Shown: positions 42,189 through 51,457 of the stretch, in pieces
Layout of the letters: each line of letters starts with the position of its first letter
How positions within the stretch are numbered: the stretch's first letter is position 1
Assembly: GCF_009002475.1 (NCBI RefSeq)
Contig: NZ_AP019860.1
Span: 6,772,501-6,836,500 of the forward strand
Length of the DNA stretch: 64,000 bases
Direction: 5' to 3'
Source of the DNA: Candidatus Uabimicrobium amorphum
Lineage (GTDB): Bacteria; Planctomycetota; Uabimicrobiia; Uabimicrobiales; Uabimicrobiaceae
Made by a program: the position numbers and the translations under genes
Notes under the pieces: generated by a model
Told to the model about the DNA's origin: nothing
Database searches by the model: none
Seen by the model: the letters and a program-made list of their open reading frames with translations, nothing else

Positions 42189-44504
42189 ATGCATACATCA
42201 GATGTTATCATACCAAGCAATGAACGTTTACTACCGATTTTACCCATGATTTATGTCGCGTGGTCGAATAATGTTCTTACTCCTAGCGAAATAGAAAAAA
42301 TTCGTGCCAAAATGGCGACAATGGAGTGGTTGCAGGAAGACGATAGCGACATTTTGCAACAATGGCTAGATCCGCGTACTCCTCCCTCTCCCGAACAAAT
42401 GCAAGCATGGCTTATCGCGATTCGCGAAAACGCCAAATCGCAAACCGATACCTCGCGGCGAACTCTTGCCGACTTGGGAGCTGAAATCGCAAGCATAGGT
42501 GGCGACAATCCCAAAATTCGTTGTACATCGAAAGAATTGTGTGAAGCTTTAAACGAAGTGGAGAAGGCGTTATATGTTGTCGGTCCCGAAGCGCGTAAAG
42601 AAATACTTACCCAAAAAATTACGCGCGAAAAATTTACAGAAAAACAACAACCACAGTTCAATATAGATGAAATGACCGATTTTTTAGACGGGGAATACGC
42701 AGAGCTCCATCAGAAAATCAAAAATCTACTCCGCGACCCCATGTTTAAGTTTCCCGAGAAAAAACTAACTACCGCGGAACACCGCGAACAAGTGAGAAAG
42801 TGGTGTGCGGAAATATCCAAACAAGGCTGGGGAGCACTATTTTATCCCGAAAGTTATGGAGGTAAGAGTGATCTCGCACGCTTTATTGTTATGATGAAAA
42901 ATCTTGCCTTTCACGATTTAAGTTTGGTGGTAAAAGTAGGGGTACAGTTTGGTCTATTCGGGGGGAGCGTCTTTTTCCTTGGAACCAAATATCACCACGA
43001 TAAATACTTAGCGCGCATAGGAGATATGGAATGCATGGGATGTTTTGCCATGACCGAAGAGGGACACGGCTCGAACGTACGTGACCTAGAAACCACGGCA
43101 CACTACGACCGCAAAACACAACAGTTCATCATCAACACACCGAGTGATTCCGCGCGCAAAGAGTACATCGGCAATGCCGCATGCGACGGAATGGTCGCAA
43201 CCGTTTTTGCACAACTGATTATCCAAGACCAACCGTTTGGCGTCCACGCCTTTATCGTACCCATTCGCGACAAAGACAAAAATATCATGCCTGGTGTACG
43301 CATCGAAGATTGCGGAGAGAAAATGGGACTCAACGGTGTCGACAATGGCCGTATATGGTTTAATGACGTACGTATTCCTCGTGAAAATCTACTCGATCGT
43401 TTCGCACAAGTGGCGGAAAACGGCAAATACACCAGTTCCATATCGAGCGCTTCGCAGCGGTTTTTCACCATGTTGAGTACTCTAGTTGCGGGACGTATTA
43501 GTATCGGAGCCGCTTCCGTCACCGTCGCCAAAACCGGATTGACTATTGCCGTACGCTATGCGGAAAAACGTCGCCAATTTGGTCCTGCTGGCGAAAAAGA
43601 AATCTCCATTCTCCACTACCCCACGCATCAAAAACGCCTAATTCCTCTAATCGCCAATGCCTATGCTTTAGATTTTTCTCTACAGTATCTAACACGGCGC
43701 TACGCAGAACAAACGCCGGAAGATACACGTGAAATTGAAGTGCTCGCCGCAGGACTAAAAGCTTACGCCTCCTGGAACGCAACGCATACCATTCAAACGT
43801 GCCGCGAATGCTGTGGGGGGCAAGGATACCTAGCCGAAAACCGCTTCGCCGATTTAAAAGCCGACAGTGACATATTCACCACGTTTGAGGGAGACAATAC
43901 GGTGTTGATGCAACTCGTCGCCAAAGGACTTCTCGCCGACTTAAAACAACAATTTCACGAAATGAATTGGTGGTCGATGGTCAAATACATCGCCAACCAA
44001 GCAGCTGTAGCGGTGATCGAACTAAACCCGATCACAACACGCAATACCGACGAAGAGCACTTACGCAGTGCCTCTTTTCATGCCGAAGCACTGCGCTATC
44101 GCGAAAAGTCTCTATTGATGTCCGTAGCAAAACGCTTGAAACACCGTATTGAAAATGGAATGGACTCTTTTGAAGCTTTCATTGAGTGTCAAAACCACTT
44201 GGTTAGTTTAGCCAATGCGTGTATGGAACGCGTGATTTGTGAAAGATTCCAACACGAAATCAATACGCGCGCCACAGAGTCCAACAAGCCGATTCTCGAA
44301 AAACTATGTGCCCTGTTTTCTCTAAACTGCATCGCCAAAGATCGCGGATGGTATCTAGAGAGCGGTTATGTAGAGGTGGCAAAATCAAAAGAAATTTTAC
44401 GTCAGGTAAGCAAAATATGCCTGGAACTAAAACCACAGGCCGTACACTTGGTCAATGCTTTTGCGATACCAAGTCAGTGTGTCGCAGCACCTATTGCAAA
44501 GTAA
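42189..44504 (+). CDS. Acyl-CoA oxidase/dehydrogenase-like flavoenzyme
   Basis: A 771-residue protein, much longer than the roughly 380-residue classical acyl-CoA dehydrogenases and close in plan to peroxisomal acyl-CoA oxidases. An N-terminal helical extension is followed by the FAD region (MGCFAMTEEGHGSNVRDLET, HAFIVPIRD, MGLNGVDNGRIWF), then RRQFGP and CRECCGGQGYL, and the catalytic-base region TFEGDNTVLMQ (oxidases have TFEGENTV). It would desaturate acyl-CoA at alpha-beta, possibly passing electrons to oxygen. GGAGG precedes the ATG. It follows the LRR gene by 27 bases, so the two may be cotranscribed. Oxidase versus dehydrogenase cannot be settled from sequence. Confidence 0.88.
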   Translation: MHTSDVIIPSNERLLPILPMIYVAWSNNVLTPSEIEKIRAKMATMEWLQEDDSDILQQWLDPRTPPSPEQMQAWLIAIRENAKSQTDTSRRTLADLGAEIASIGGDNPKIRCTSKELCEALNEVEKALYVVGPEARKEILTQKITREKFTEKQQPQFNIDEMTDFLDGEYAELHQKIKNLLRDPMFKFPEKKLTTAEHREQVRKWCAEISKQGWGALFYPESYGGKSDLARFIVMMKNLAFHDLSLVVKVGVQFGLFGGSVFFLGTKYHHDKYLARIGDMECMGCFAMTEEGHGSNVRDLETTAHYDRKTQQFIINTPSDSARKEYIGNAACDGMVATVFAQLIIQDQPFGVHAFIVPIRDKDKNIMPGVRIEDCGEKMGLNGVDNGRIWFNDVRIPRENLLDRFAQVAENGKYTSSISSASQRFFTMLSTLVAGRISIGAASVTVAKTGLTIAVRYAEKRRQFGPAGEKEISILHYPTHQKRLIPLIANAYALDFSLQYLTRRYAEQTPEDTREIEVLAAGLKAYASWNATHTIQTCRECCGGQGYLAENRFADLKADSDIFTTFEGDNTVLMQLVAKGLLADLKQQFHEMNWWSMVKYIANQAAVAVIELNPITTRNTDEEHLRSASFHAEALRYREKSLLMSVAKRLKHRIENGMDSFEAFIECQNHLVSLANACMERVICERFQHEINTRATESNKPILEKLCALFSLNCIAKDRGWYLESGYVEVAKSKEILRQVSKICLELKPQAVHLVNAFAIPSQCVAAPIAK

Positions 44505-44514
44505 AATAACTTTT

Positions 44515-44554
44515 ATACCCACGAAGACAGGTTTGCATAAGTTTTCGTGGGTAT
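44515..44554. other. Inverted repeat after the acyl-CoA oxidase gene
   Basis: ATACCCACGAA and TTCGTGGGTAT form an 11-bp stem with an 18-base loop, 10 bases after the stop. It lacks a T-run. It may still act as a terminator. The rest of the 200-base gap to 44706 shows nothing else. Confidence 0.5.
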
Positions 44555-44705
44555 CGAGCGGTATGGAAAATACATAGATTGTGATGGGAAGACACAGATA
44601 TTACGGCGAAAATGCCTGTCTACTTTGGCTTTGCTGAAGATACAGTAAAATAAATAGAATAAGACCCAAGGAATTTCCTTAAATACAATATTCAGGTAAA
44701 ATAAT

Positions 44706-45659
44706 ATGGAAAATAACGGAAAAAAGAAAAGTGATGATTCTTTTCCTTCACTGTATTTACAACCAGAAAAAATGAGTAATCATGGTGAACCAGATAGTAA
44801 GACTTCTGATATTTACTTTAATATATATCCCGGAGATGTTCTCCAAGACCGCTATGAAGTTATCGAAAAATTGGGGGAAGGGGGAATGGGAAAGGTATAT
44901 AAAGTAAATGATCTGGAGAATGACAAGTTGGTGGCTCTTAAAATAACTTCATTTCCGTCAGTTAATGAAAACAATAAAATTGGCATGCGCTTTTCAAGGG
45001 AAATAGAAGCGATGCATCAACTCGTTCATCCGAATATTACACAAGTATATACCGCAGGAGAATACAAACAACGATTGTTTTACACAATGGAATGGATTGA
45101 TGGCTGTACTCTCAAGGAAGCGATGGCAAATTGTTCACAAACGGTGTTACTACGCATTTTTATGGACGTAATAAGAACGATCGAATATTTACATAATCAG
45201 CACATTATACATCGCGATTTAAAACCTGAAAATATAATGGTTACAAAAACTTACCAACCAAAAATTATGGATTTTGGATTGGCAAAATTTACGGAAAAGA
45301 TCAGTCGATTGACTGAAAAAGGGGCCGTTTTTGGTACGATCGATTACATGTCGCCGGAGCAGGCCAGAGGAGATATTTCCAATATAGACCATCGTAGCGA
45401 TATTTACTCATTAGGGGTCATTTTATATCAAATTTTGACAGGCAAAACGCCTTTTCAAGATGATGAAATGTTCGTACGAATAAAAAACTTCTTTACAGCG
45501 TCCTTAATTCCCCCCAAAGAAATCATTCCTGAAATTTCAGAAGAACTGTCCAATACAGTTTGTAAAGCGATGGCTAGGGAGCAAAAAGATCGTTATCAAT
45601 GTATTACGCATTGGATGAAAGACTTGCAAAGTATTGTTGAACAAAATGAAACACAGTAA
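44706..45659 (+). CDS. Small soluble Ser/Thr protein kinase
   Basis: A 317-residue kinase with no membrane segment or extra domain. After a polar 45-residue N-terminus come EKLGEGGMGKVYKV, the ATP Lys in VALKI, IIHRDLKPENIMV, MDFGLAKF, and GTIDYMSPEQARG. It is the only stand-alone kinase in the window. It is monocistronic by spacing (200 bases upstream, 185 downstream). Confidence 0.93.
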   Translation: MENNGKKKSDDSFPSLYLQPEKMSNHGEPDSKTSDIYFNIYPGDVLQDRYEVIEKLGEGGMGKVYKVNDLENDKLVALKITSFPSVNENNKIGMRFSREIEAMHQLVHPNITQVYTAGEYKQRLFYTMEWIDGCTLKEAMANCSQTVLLRIFMDVIRTIEYLHNQHIIHRDLKPENIMVTKTYQPKIMDFGLAKFTEKISRLTEKGAVFGTIDYMSPEQARGDISNIDHRSDIYSLGVILYQILTGKTPFQDDEMFVRIKNFFTASLIPPKEIIPEISEELSNTVCKAMAREQKDRYQCITHWMKDLQSIVEQNETQ

Positions 45660-45697
45660 GATTCATTTGGACTTGTGTCATTAGAAGAAAACAAAAC

Positions 45698-45730
45698 GAT
45701 CCCGATCCCATTCCTGATCCCGTTCCCGAA
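45698..45730 (+). repeat. Degenerate hexanucleotide repeat (CGATCC type)
   Basis: Units CGATCC, CGATCC, CATTCC, TGATCC, CGTTCC and CGAAAA. The layout and the CCCGAAAA end copy the array at 7941-7976, with other bases at the variable positions. Confidence 0.7.
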
Positions 45731-45844
45731 AAGTCAATAACCAAAAGAAGTCCTTTAGACGATCTTCGAGTAGAATGTGACGTGGATATTTGAGAGATGA
45801 AAAAGATCGTATATGACTCATATCAATGGGGGAGATAAAACTTA

Positions 45845-47188
45845 ATGCGAAAACAATCAAAAATAATAAAATTTGCTAGTGTGATTGTATTATCATTGGC
45901 TCTTGTTTCTTGTGCGAAAAATATTCCTGTAACACCAATAACCGGTGTAGCAGCTTTTACTGGGCGAGCATTGATTGGCGTTTCAGACGCTGATATGATC
46001 AATACAGCATATGCGGATGGAAAACTCGGAAATAGGTCCGGTTTAAAAGACACCATGACATTTGTTCCCCTGCCACTTAATCCAGAAAATTCCAATATGC
46101 AAACGATATCGACACCCAACTCTGTCATCAGTTGGCCGCAAATTGTCGATGTTTCCAAAGATGGCGCTTATGCTTTTGTGGTGGAGACAAAAGGCACTCC
46201 TCCTCAAGAGACCAAACAGTTCGATGATGTTTACAGTGGTTTTCCTGATGGTTCATTGTTGACAGTTGTGAGCCTTCGTAACAAATTGCAGGTGACAGAT
46301 CAGAAAAAAATAGGTCTTAACCCCAGTGCGATTATGGTTTCTCCAAATAAAAATCTTTTGGCCATTACCACAGACGGAGATGGTCGAGAATTGTGTCTAG
46401 TCGGTTTTGCAAATGGCCAAGTAGAAAACATTTATCCTTTTCATATTCCCACGTATAAAAATGAACATTTTCGCGGAGGAGCGCGTTCTGTTGCTTGGCA
46501 TCCATCTGGAAATTACATTGCCTTGAATATTGGTGATCGTGAAGTTGCTTTTTATAAAATTGTATACAACGAAAAAGGCGTTCCGCAGAAAATAGAACCG
46601 TTCGGCAATAAAATCACAACAGGAAAGTACCTGACAATGGGGAGTTTTACTCCAGATGGAAACTTCTTTCTCATTTCCGATGTTGCGTGGGGAGATAGTC
46701 AACTGAGTTATCTTTTTAATCCGCGAGGTACGCTCACTTCCATAGCTTTTGGCGAAAAGACAAAGTATCATTGCATTGTTTCGCGAAAAGAAGTTGGTTA
46801 CAGCCCCGAAGGATTTGCGATGAGTCCAGACGGAAAGCTTGTTGTAACGGTCAACATAAATCGCACATATCTACCAAGTATTTTTCCTGCAACCGTGTGG
46901 CCCTATAGAGAAAGAAGTTCTCTTACCCTTTTAACATTTGACCGCGAAACAGGTCGCATTAAAGTGATTGCTGAGTACGGGTTTGACGGTCTTTTGCCGG
47001 AAAACGCGACCTTTGATGCCAGCGGAAAGAACCTTGCTGTTGCCATTTACCACAATCGCGAAGAAAAACCTCGCGAAGGCTTTATCGAATTTTGGAATGT
47101 AACAAAAAAAGACAACTATGCACTGGAGCGCACTGGCTATAAGATTCCGTGTATGAGAGGAATTCACGACTTAGTGCTTGTTCCATAA
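45845..47188 (+). CDS. Beta-propeller-like lipoprotein
   Basis: A 447-residue exported protein whose signal peptide ends in LSLALVSC, a good lipobox. Repeated strands such as PQIVDVSKDGAYAFVVE, AIMVSPNKNLLAITTDGDG, RSVAWHPSGNYIALNIGD and FAMSPDGKLVVTVN indicate a WD40/YncE-like propeller of about seven blades. Such proteins usually bind proteins or ligands outside the cytoplasm. The preceding gene, 185 bases upstream, is a kinase, with a hexanucleotide repeat between. Confidence 0.75.
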   Translation: MRKQSKIIKFASVIVLSLALVSCAKNIPVTPITGVAAFTGRALIGVSDADMINTAYADGKLGNRSGLKDTMTFVPLPLNPENSNMQTISTPNSVISWPQIVDVSKDGAYAFVVETKGTPPQETKQFDDVYSGFPDGSLLTVVSLRNKLQVTDQKKIGLNPSAIMVSPNKNLLAITTDGDGRELCLVGFANGQVENIYPFHIPTYKNEHFRGGARSVAWHPSGNYIALNIGDREVAFYKIVYNEKGVPQKIEPFGNKITTGKYLTMGSFTPDGNFFLISDVAWGDSQLSYLFNPRGTLTSIAFGEKTKYHCIVSRKEVGYSPEGFAMSPDGKLVVTVNINRTYLPSIFPATVWPYRERSSLTLLTFDRETGRIKVIAEYGFDGLLPENATFDASGKNLAVAIYHNREEKPREGFIEFWNVTKKDNYALERTGYKIPCMRGIHDLVLVP

Positions 47189-47196
47189 ATGGCTAG

Positions 47197-47394
47197 TTCA
47201 CAATAAAAGGCAATTTGTCAATTTCTCATTTAGCTGTACATGATCTAGGCGGGCCTGTCGGTTTAAAATGGGCGGTACGTAATCCGCAACGTATTGAGAG
47301 ACTGGTTCTACTCAATACTCTTGTTTATACTTCTTTTTCCTGGGCAGTTGCGCTATTTGTAATGGCAACGCGCGTGCCACTCTTGAATTCATAA
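47197..47394 (+). pseudogene. Remnant of an alpha/beta hydrolase (haloalkane dehalogenase-like)
   Basis: The frame encodes LAVHDLGGPVGLKWAVRNPQ and then RIERLVLLNT, which is the nucleophile elbow (Asp in HDLGG) and the following helix and strand of dehalogenase/epoxide-hydrolase-like alpha/beta hydrolases. Nothing corresponding to the N-terminal 90 residues or to the C-terminal half is present, and a TAA ends the frame. It is a 5'- and 3'-truncated relic filling the gap after the propeller lipoprotein. Confidence 0.7.
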
Positions 47395-47448
47395 TGTCCG
47401 CAGAACATCCCCTACCTGCTGTAAATAAGATTTTGGGAAATGGATTCT

Positions 47449-49488
47449 TTATTTTTTTTCCGTACAATATTTATTGTATACGGTGCTAAACTCTTGTAGT
47501 CTTTGATTTAATCGAATAAGTTTTTCTTCACTGGTTTGTATCTTAGACTTCAATTCAAATATGCTTTGTTTTTTATCAAGAATTTCCCAATTTCGTTTAT
47601 CTTGAGCTACTAAAAATTGCTCATATTGCTCTTTTTTGTTTTTCCACTCACGTTCTATTGTTTTTAATTGTTTTTGCATTTTTTTCTGACGCTTTTTGGC
47701 AATGTTCACTAATTTGATGGCCTCGCTAAGAACGTGCAAATTCATTTTTTGTAATTTTTGCACTTTTTGGCGCAGCAAATTTTCAAATTTTTTCAATTGT
47801 GCCTGAGGTCCTTTTTTCTTTAGTTTTTGAACTTGCTCTGCTAGTTGTTGAAGCTCTTTTAACATGGGATAGTATTCGCTTTTTAAAAGCGTATTGTAGT
47901 TTCGTACTTCGTTCATAAGTGGATCTATTTTTTTATCTACTTCTGTTCCTAGAGCAAACATGAAGGCTTCAAAGACAATCGAATATCTACCTCCTGGATG
48001 AGGAATGATCATGGTCGCCAGATTTGCAATACCCACTAAACCAAATCCTACGCGAGCAATTGCAAGTTTGCGTGCTTTCATATAGGCGATGGAAAATTCA
48101 TTGTCCACTTCTCCATCGGACCAACTATCTGTCTTTCCTCGATGAAATCGAGGGAGAAATGTCTGTAAAAATTCTAGTTTGTTTTCTCGTGTTTTTGCCG
48201 AATTTTTATAATTTCCTAATGCAATAAAGGCTCTTTCTGCTTGCGTCATACAACGCGTCAATACCATATTCAGTCTGTTTGCTTCTTGTTGTTGTTTGCG
48301 CAACTCCTGAATAGCTTTTGCCGTCTTCTCTACAGCGGTTTGTAACTTTTCTTTTTGCTGTTTTAAAGATTCTTTTTGTTGTTGAAGTTTTTGCGCATCC
48401 TCATCGGAAAAACGCGGAGGAATTTTTATTGTCGTCAGTTGTTCCTTACATAAGCGTACTTCTCTATGTAAAGTAGCGATTTGCGCCTCTATCTTTTTTA
48501 TTTCACTTTGTAAAAGATGGCATTGATCGGAAATATTAGAGATAACGATGTCTAATGAAGCGTTATTCGCCGTGCTTTTGTCATCACCCATTACGGGAAA
48601 ATCAACTTGGGCGATCAGAGTAATATTCTGCTCACAAAATTGTGCGTATGCTTTAGGAAATTGCAATCTTATCTTATTATAGTTAATAGGCGTTATTTTA
48701 AAGTCTTTGCTTTTCGCACCTTGAATTTGATACTTCACATTTAAGTGTAATGGCTTTTGTTTTCCATCTTTTATTTCAAATGTTTCATAGACGACTTCAT
48801 CTTCCCACTTAACCGCCTTAGGGCCCACAATTTCAAATCTTTTTTGTACCTTGTTATCTATTTTACCATCAAGATGAACGGCAACATTTGCAAGTCCCCA
48901 TGATTCATCGTGAACGCCTTGCAAATCAATGCCAGAGAATTGAAACATAACGGAGTCTTCTGTGTGAGAAAAAGTATACTTCAATCGGTACACAGAATCT
49001 GCGGGATGTCTTTTACCGCCATAGCGAAAAACATATCCCAGTGTATTGTTTTCGGAAGCACCACTGCGCGCAATATTTTTTCCTCCAGGATAGTTTTGTG
49101 GAAAAGCTTGTATCCCGCTATTGGAAAATGTTGTATGCAATAATGTCGGCCCATCTTTTACACTTAGCTCCCAAATGTCAGGCCCCCATTCCTTAGAGTT
49201 ACCATCCCACGAAGACATGATGAAAAGTTCAAAAGAAATGGTCACTTGTGAATGGGGAGGAAGATCATTTAAACTAAGCGTTACTCCATTTTTGGAGAAC
49301 TGGCCAAGAAATTTTCGACCACTGGGAGTAGTGCTAGTTTTTGCACTTGACCATTCTGGTCCTACTTTCCCTTCAAAAGTCTTCGTGTAGGCCCATGTTT
49401 GGTTTTCGCGATCAGAAGCTTGACTGTATACCGCTATACAAATAGCAAATGCACAACTGCATATGAGTTTTAAAAATTTTGAGGGCAT
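47449..49488 (-). CDS. Exported protein with beta-sandwich head and long coiled coil
   Basis: A 679-residue protein; I chose the ATG at 49488 (AAGGAAAG site) because it gives a clean signal peptide (KFLKLICSCAFAICIAVYSQA). Residues 25-230 look like a jelly-roll or LamG-like binding domain (VTISFELFIMSSWDGNSKEW). From about residue 325 the protein is almost wholly coiled coil, interrupted near 470-520 by one hydrophobic stretch (LAIARVGFGLVGIANLATMI). There is no enzyme motif. It may be a surface or periplasmic fibrous protein. The family is not recognised. Confidence 0.7.
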   Translation of the reverse strand: MPSKFLKLICSCAFAICIAVYSQASDRENQTWAYTKTFEGKVGPEWSSAKTSTTPSGRKFLGQFSKNGVTLSLNDLPPHSQVTISFELFIMSSWDGNSKEWGPDIWELSVKDGPTLLHTTFSNSGIQAFPQNYPGGKNIARSGASENNTLGYVFRYGGKRHPADSVYRLKYTFSHTEDSVMFQFSGIDLQGVHDESWGLANVAVHLDGKIDNKVQKRFEIVGPKAVKWEDEVVYETFEIKDGKQKPLHLNVKYQIQGAKSKDFKITPINYNKIRLQFPKAYAQFCEQNITLIAQVDFPVMGDDKSTANNASLDIVISNISDQCHLLQSEIKKIEAQIATLHREVRLCKEQLTTIKIPPRFSDEDAQKLQQQKESLKQQKEKLQTAVEKTAKAIQELRKQQQEANRLNMVLTRCMTQAERAFIALGNYKNSAKTRENKLEFLQTFLPRFHRGKTDSWSDGEVDNEFSIAYMKARKLAIARVGFGLVGIANLATMIIPHPGGRYSIVFEAFMFALGTEVDKKIDPLMNEVRNYNTLLKSEYYPMLKELQQLAEQVQKLKKKGPQAQLKKFENLLRQKVQKLQKMNLHVLSEAIKLVNIAKKRQKKMQKQLKTIEREWKNKKEQYEQFLVAQDKRNWEILDKKQSIFELKSKIQTSEEKLIRLNQRLQEFSTVYNKYCTEKK

Positions 49489-49642
49489 TGTACTTTCCTT
49501 ATATTTGACTTTAGTTACTAACAGTGTAAAAATTATCGCAAGTAAGAAAATGTAAACAATGTTAATTGTCTCTATAATTTTTAGCAAAAATGATGCCAGA
49601 TAAAGAAAAGCCCGTCATTGAGTAGCCCCATACAAAAGTTGT

Positions 49643-50284
49643 CTACTTTGCCATTTCTGCGGAGATCGTTTTTGCGAAAAGTAATGCCGATGATTGGTCT
49701 CGGGCCGTGATAAAATTGCCATCCACAACAACATGAGGCTTACTAAGATCTCCGGTAGAATACTTTACCTGTCCCATAAATTCTAAAGCTCCCGCCACTT
49801 TTTTGTATCCTGTTATGTTGCGACCTTTTGCAACAGGAACTCCCTTTCCATCTAAGTTGTTGACAAATGCCAACAACCCCGCAGCAGCGCAAATCAAAGC
49901 TAGTTTTTTGTTCTTCTTGATGGCAGTGGTCACTATTTTGTGAACGTCTCCATTGGGGAAAAAATCCTCCCATGCTCCGTTGCCACCGACAAAGATGATC
50001 ACATCATATTTGTTAACATCTACTTTAGAAAAAATAACATCAGGGATGACCATTGGATATTGATCAATGTAGCGTTGATCTGGAGCTAGAGGAATATCAA
50101 ACTTAGCAGCTACCTCGACATGGTACTTTTTTTCATCAAAGTATTTTCGTGGTTGAAAGTATTCGACAGGTTGAAATCCATGTGGAACACACATAAGAAC
50201 ACTTTTGGGAATCTTTTTTAGTTGTTCCTCTTTTTCCGCATAGATGCAAAGAATGGATAAAATTAGAATAAGTAGGTTGCGCAT
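49643..50284 (-). CDS. Exported DJ-1/PfpI-family protein
   Basis: A 213-residue DJ-1/PfpI-fold protein with an N-terminal signal peptide (RNLLILILSILCIYA). The nucleophile Cys is in LALICAAAGLLA after the usual Gly-rich strand DVIIFVGGNGAWEDF. Members are proteases, glyoxalases or chaperones; which applies here is not clear. The signal peptide is unusual because most of the family is cytoplasmic. It is divergent from a LysR-type regulator, which may control it. A good promoter lies just upstream. Confidence 0.88.
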   Translation of the reverse strand: MRNLLILILSILCIYAEKEEQLKKIPKSVLMCVPHGFQPVEYFQPRKYFDEKKYHVEVAAKFDIPLAPDQRYIDQYPMVIPDVIFSKVDVNKYDVIIFVGGNGAWEDFFPNGDVHKIVTTAIKKNKKLALICAAAGLLAFVNNLDGKGVPVAKGRNITGYKKVAGALEFMGQVKYSTGDLSKPHVVVDGNFITARDQSSALLFAKTISAEMAK

Positions 50285-50310
50285 TTTTTTTCCTTTCTGT
50301 TTTTTCTTGC

Positions 50311-50338
50311 ATTATACGACGGCTTTGACATAATTCAA
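50311..50338 (-). promoter_or_regulatory. Sigma-70 promoter of the DJ-1/PfpI gene
   Basis: On the minus strand TTGAAT and TATAAT are 16 bases apart, giving a transcription start near 50304 and a leader of about 20 bases. It lies between the two divergent genes, so the LysR protein may bind here. Confidence 0.55.
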
Positions 50339-50388
50339 ATTTTACATTTTTATATTCGCTATAAATTTTCGTTATACCAGAGGGCGCC

Positions 50389-51258
50389 ATGGATTTTGAT
50401 TTAAACCTTCTTCTTTGCTTTAAAGTTGTCGCACAAAAAAAGTCGATATCAAAAGCGGCAGAGGTACTTTGTATAACACAACCAGCAGTGAGTACACAGA
50501 TAAAAAAACTAGAAGCGCAACTACAAATACAGCTTTTTGAAAGGCATAATCGCGGTTTAGTTCTGACACAGCCGGGAAGATATTTGTTGGGGGAAGTGAT
50601 TAAATGGGAAACTGTTTTAAACGATGCTGTGCAAGAAACGCGTAACCTGCACAATGGAATTGGTGGTACCATTCGCATTGGTACTTATTCGACAATCTCT
50701 TCACATCTCCTGCCAGCAAAAATCAAAACTTTTTGCACTCAATTTCCACAAGTTACTTTTACTTTCGAGTACGGCACTACCAAAGAAATTATGCAACGTG
50801 TAAGTGTGCATGAATTAGATTGTGCGATTTTATGCGATGTTGTTCCGCATCCAAATTTACAGCAAACGATGTTTTTTCGCGATGAGATGTTGCTTGTGGC
50901 AAAGAAGTCGTTGAAATACAGCACGAAAAAACAAAATACGTGGAATCTGTTATCCTATCCGCATCGTCAGGAAGATTGCTTTATTCAAGTGCAAAAGCAC
51001 TACAAATCGCTGTGGAAAAATGCGAACGTTGTCGTAGAATCAGAAAATTTTGAAACCTTAAAGCAGTGCTTACTTCAGGGGCTAGGTGCTTCTTTTATGC
51101 CGCATTACATCATTCAAGACAAGAAACACACCTTGGAAATGCTAAAGATGAAAAAGCGCATTGCGATCGAGTTTTTCTTTGTAACTCCGCTTTCTTATGC
51201 ACGAAAAAGTGTTATGAAATTTCGCGAACATCTTATTACGGAATTCTCTAAAGTATAG
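50389..51258 (+). CDS. LysR-family transcriptional regulator
   Basis: A 289-residue LTTR. The N-terminal winged helix-turn-helix is typical (LLLCFKVVAQKKSISKAAEV then LCITQPAVSTQIKKLEAQL then LFERHNRGLVLT). The effector domain starts about residue 90 (GGTIRIGTYSTISSHLLPAK). The gene is divergent from the exported DJ-1/PfpI gene, 104 bases away, the standard arrangement for control of the neighbour. The inducer is unknown. Confidence 0.95.
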   Translation: MDFDLNLLLCFKVVAQKKSISKAAEVLCITQPAVSTQIKKLEAQLQIQLFERHNRGLVLTQPGRYLLGEVIKWETVLNDAVQETRNLHNGIGGTIRIGTYSTISSHLLPAKIKTFCTQFPQVTFTFEYGTTKEIMQRVSVHELDCAILCDVVPHPNLQQTMFFRDEMLLVAKKSLKYSTKKQNTWNLLSYPHRQEDCFIQVQKHYKSLWKNANVVVESENFETLKQCLLQGLGASFMPHYIIQDKKHTLEMLKMKKRIAIEFFFVTPLSYARKSVMKFREHLITEFSKV

Positions 51259-51457
51259 TGGTATAAGGTCGCAAAAAGATGATATTATCGTATGTTATAA
51301 TCGTGCGATTTTACACTCATATGTAAACTATATAACACAATCTAGAAGTATATTTCATAATTCGCTAATTTTGAGCATTCGGTTTTTGCTCTTTCTGAAA
51401 AGTTTTGTTTTTCTAAGTTTATAATAGTTAAGTCCATATGCTGCAAGATTATTTATG

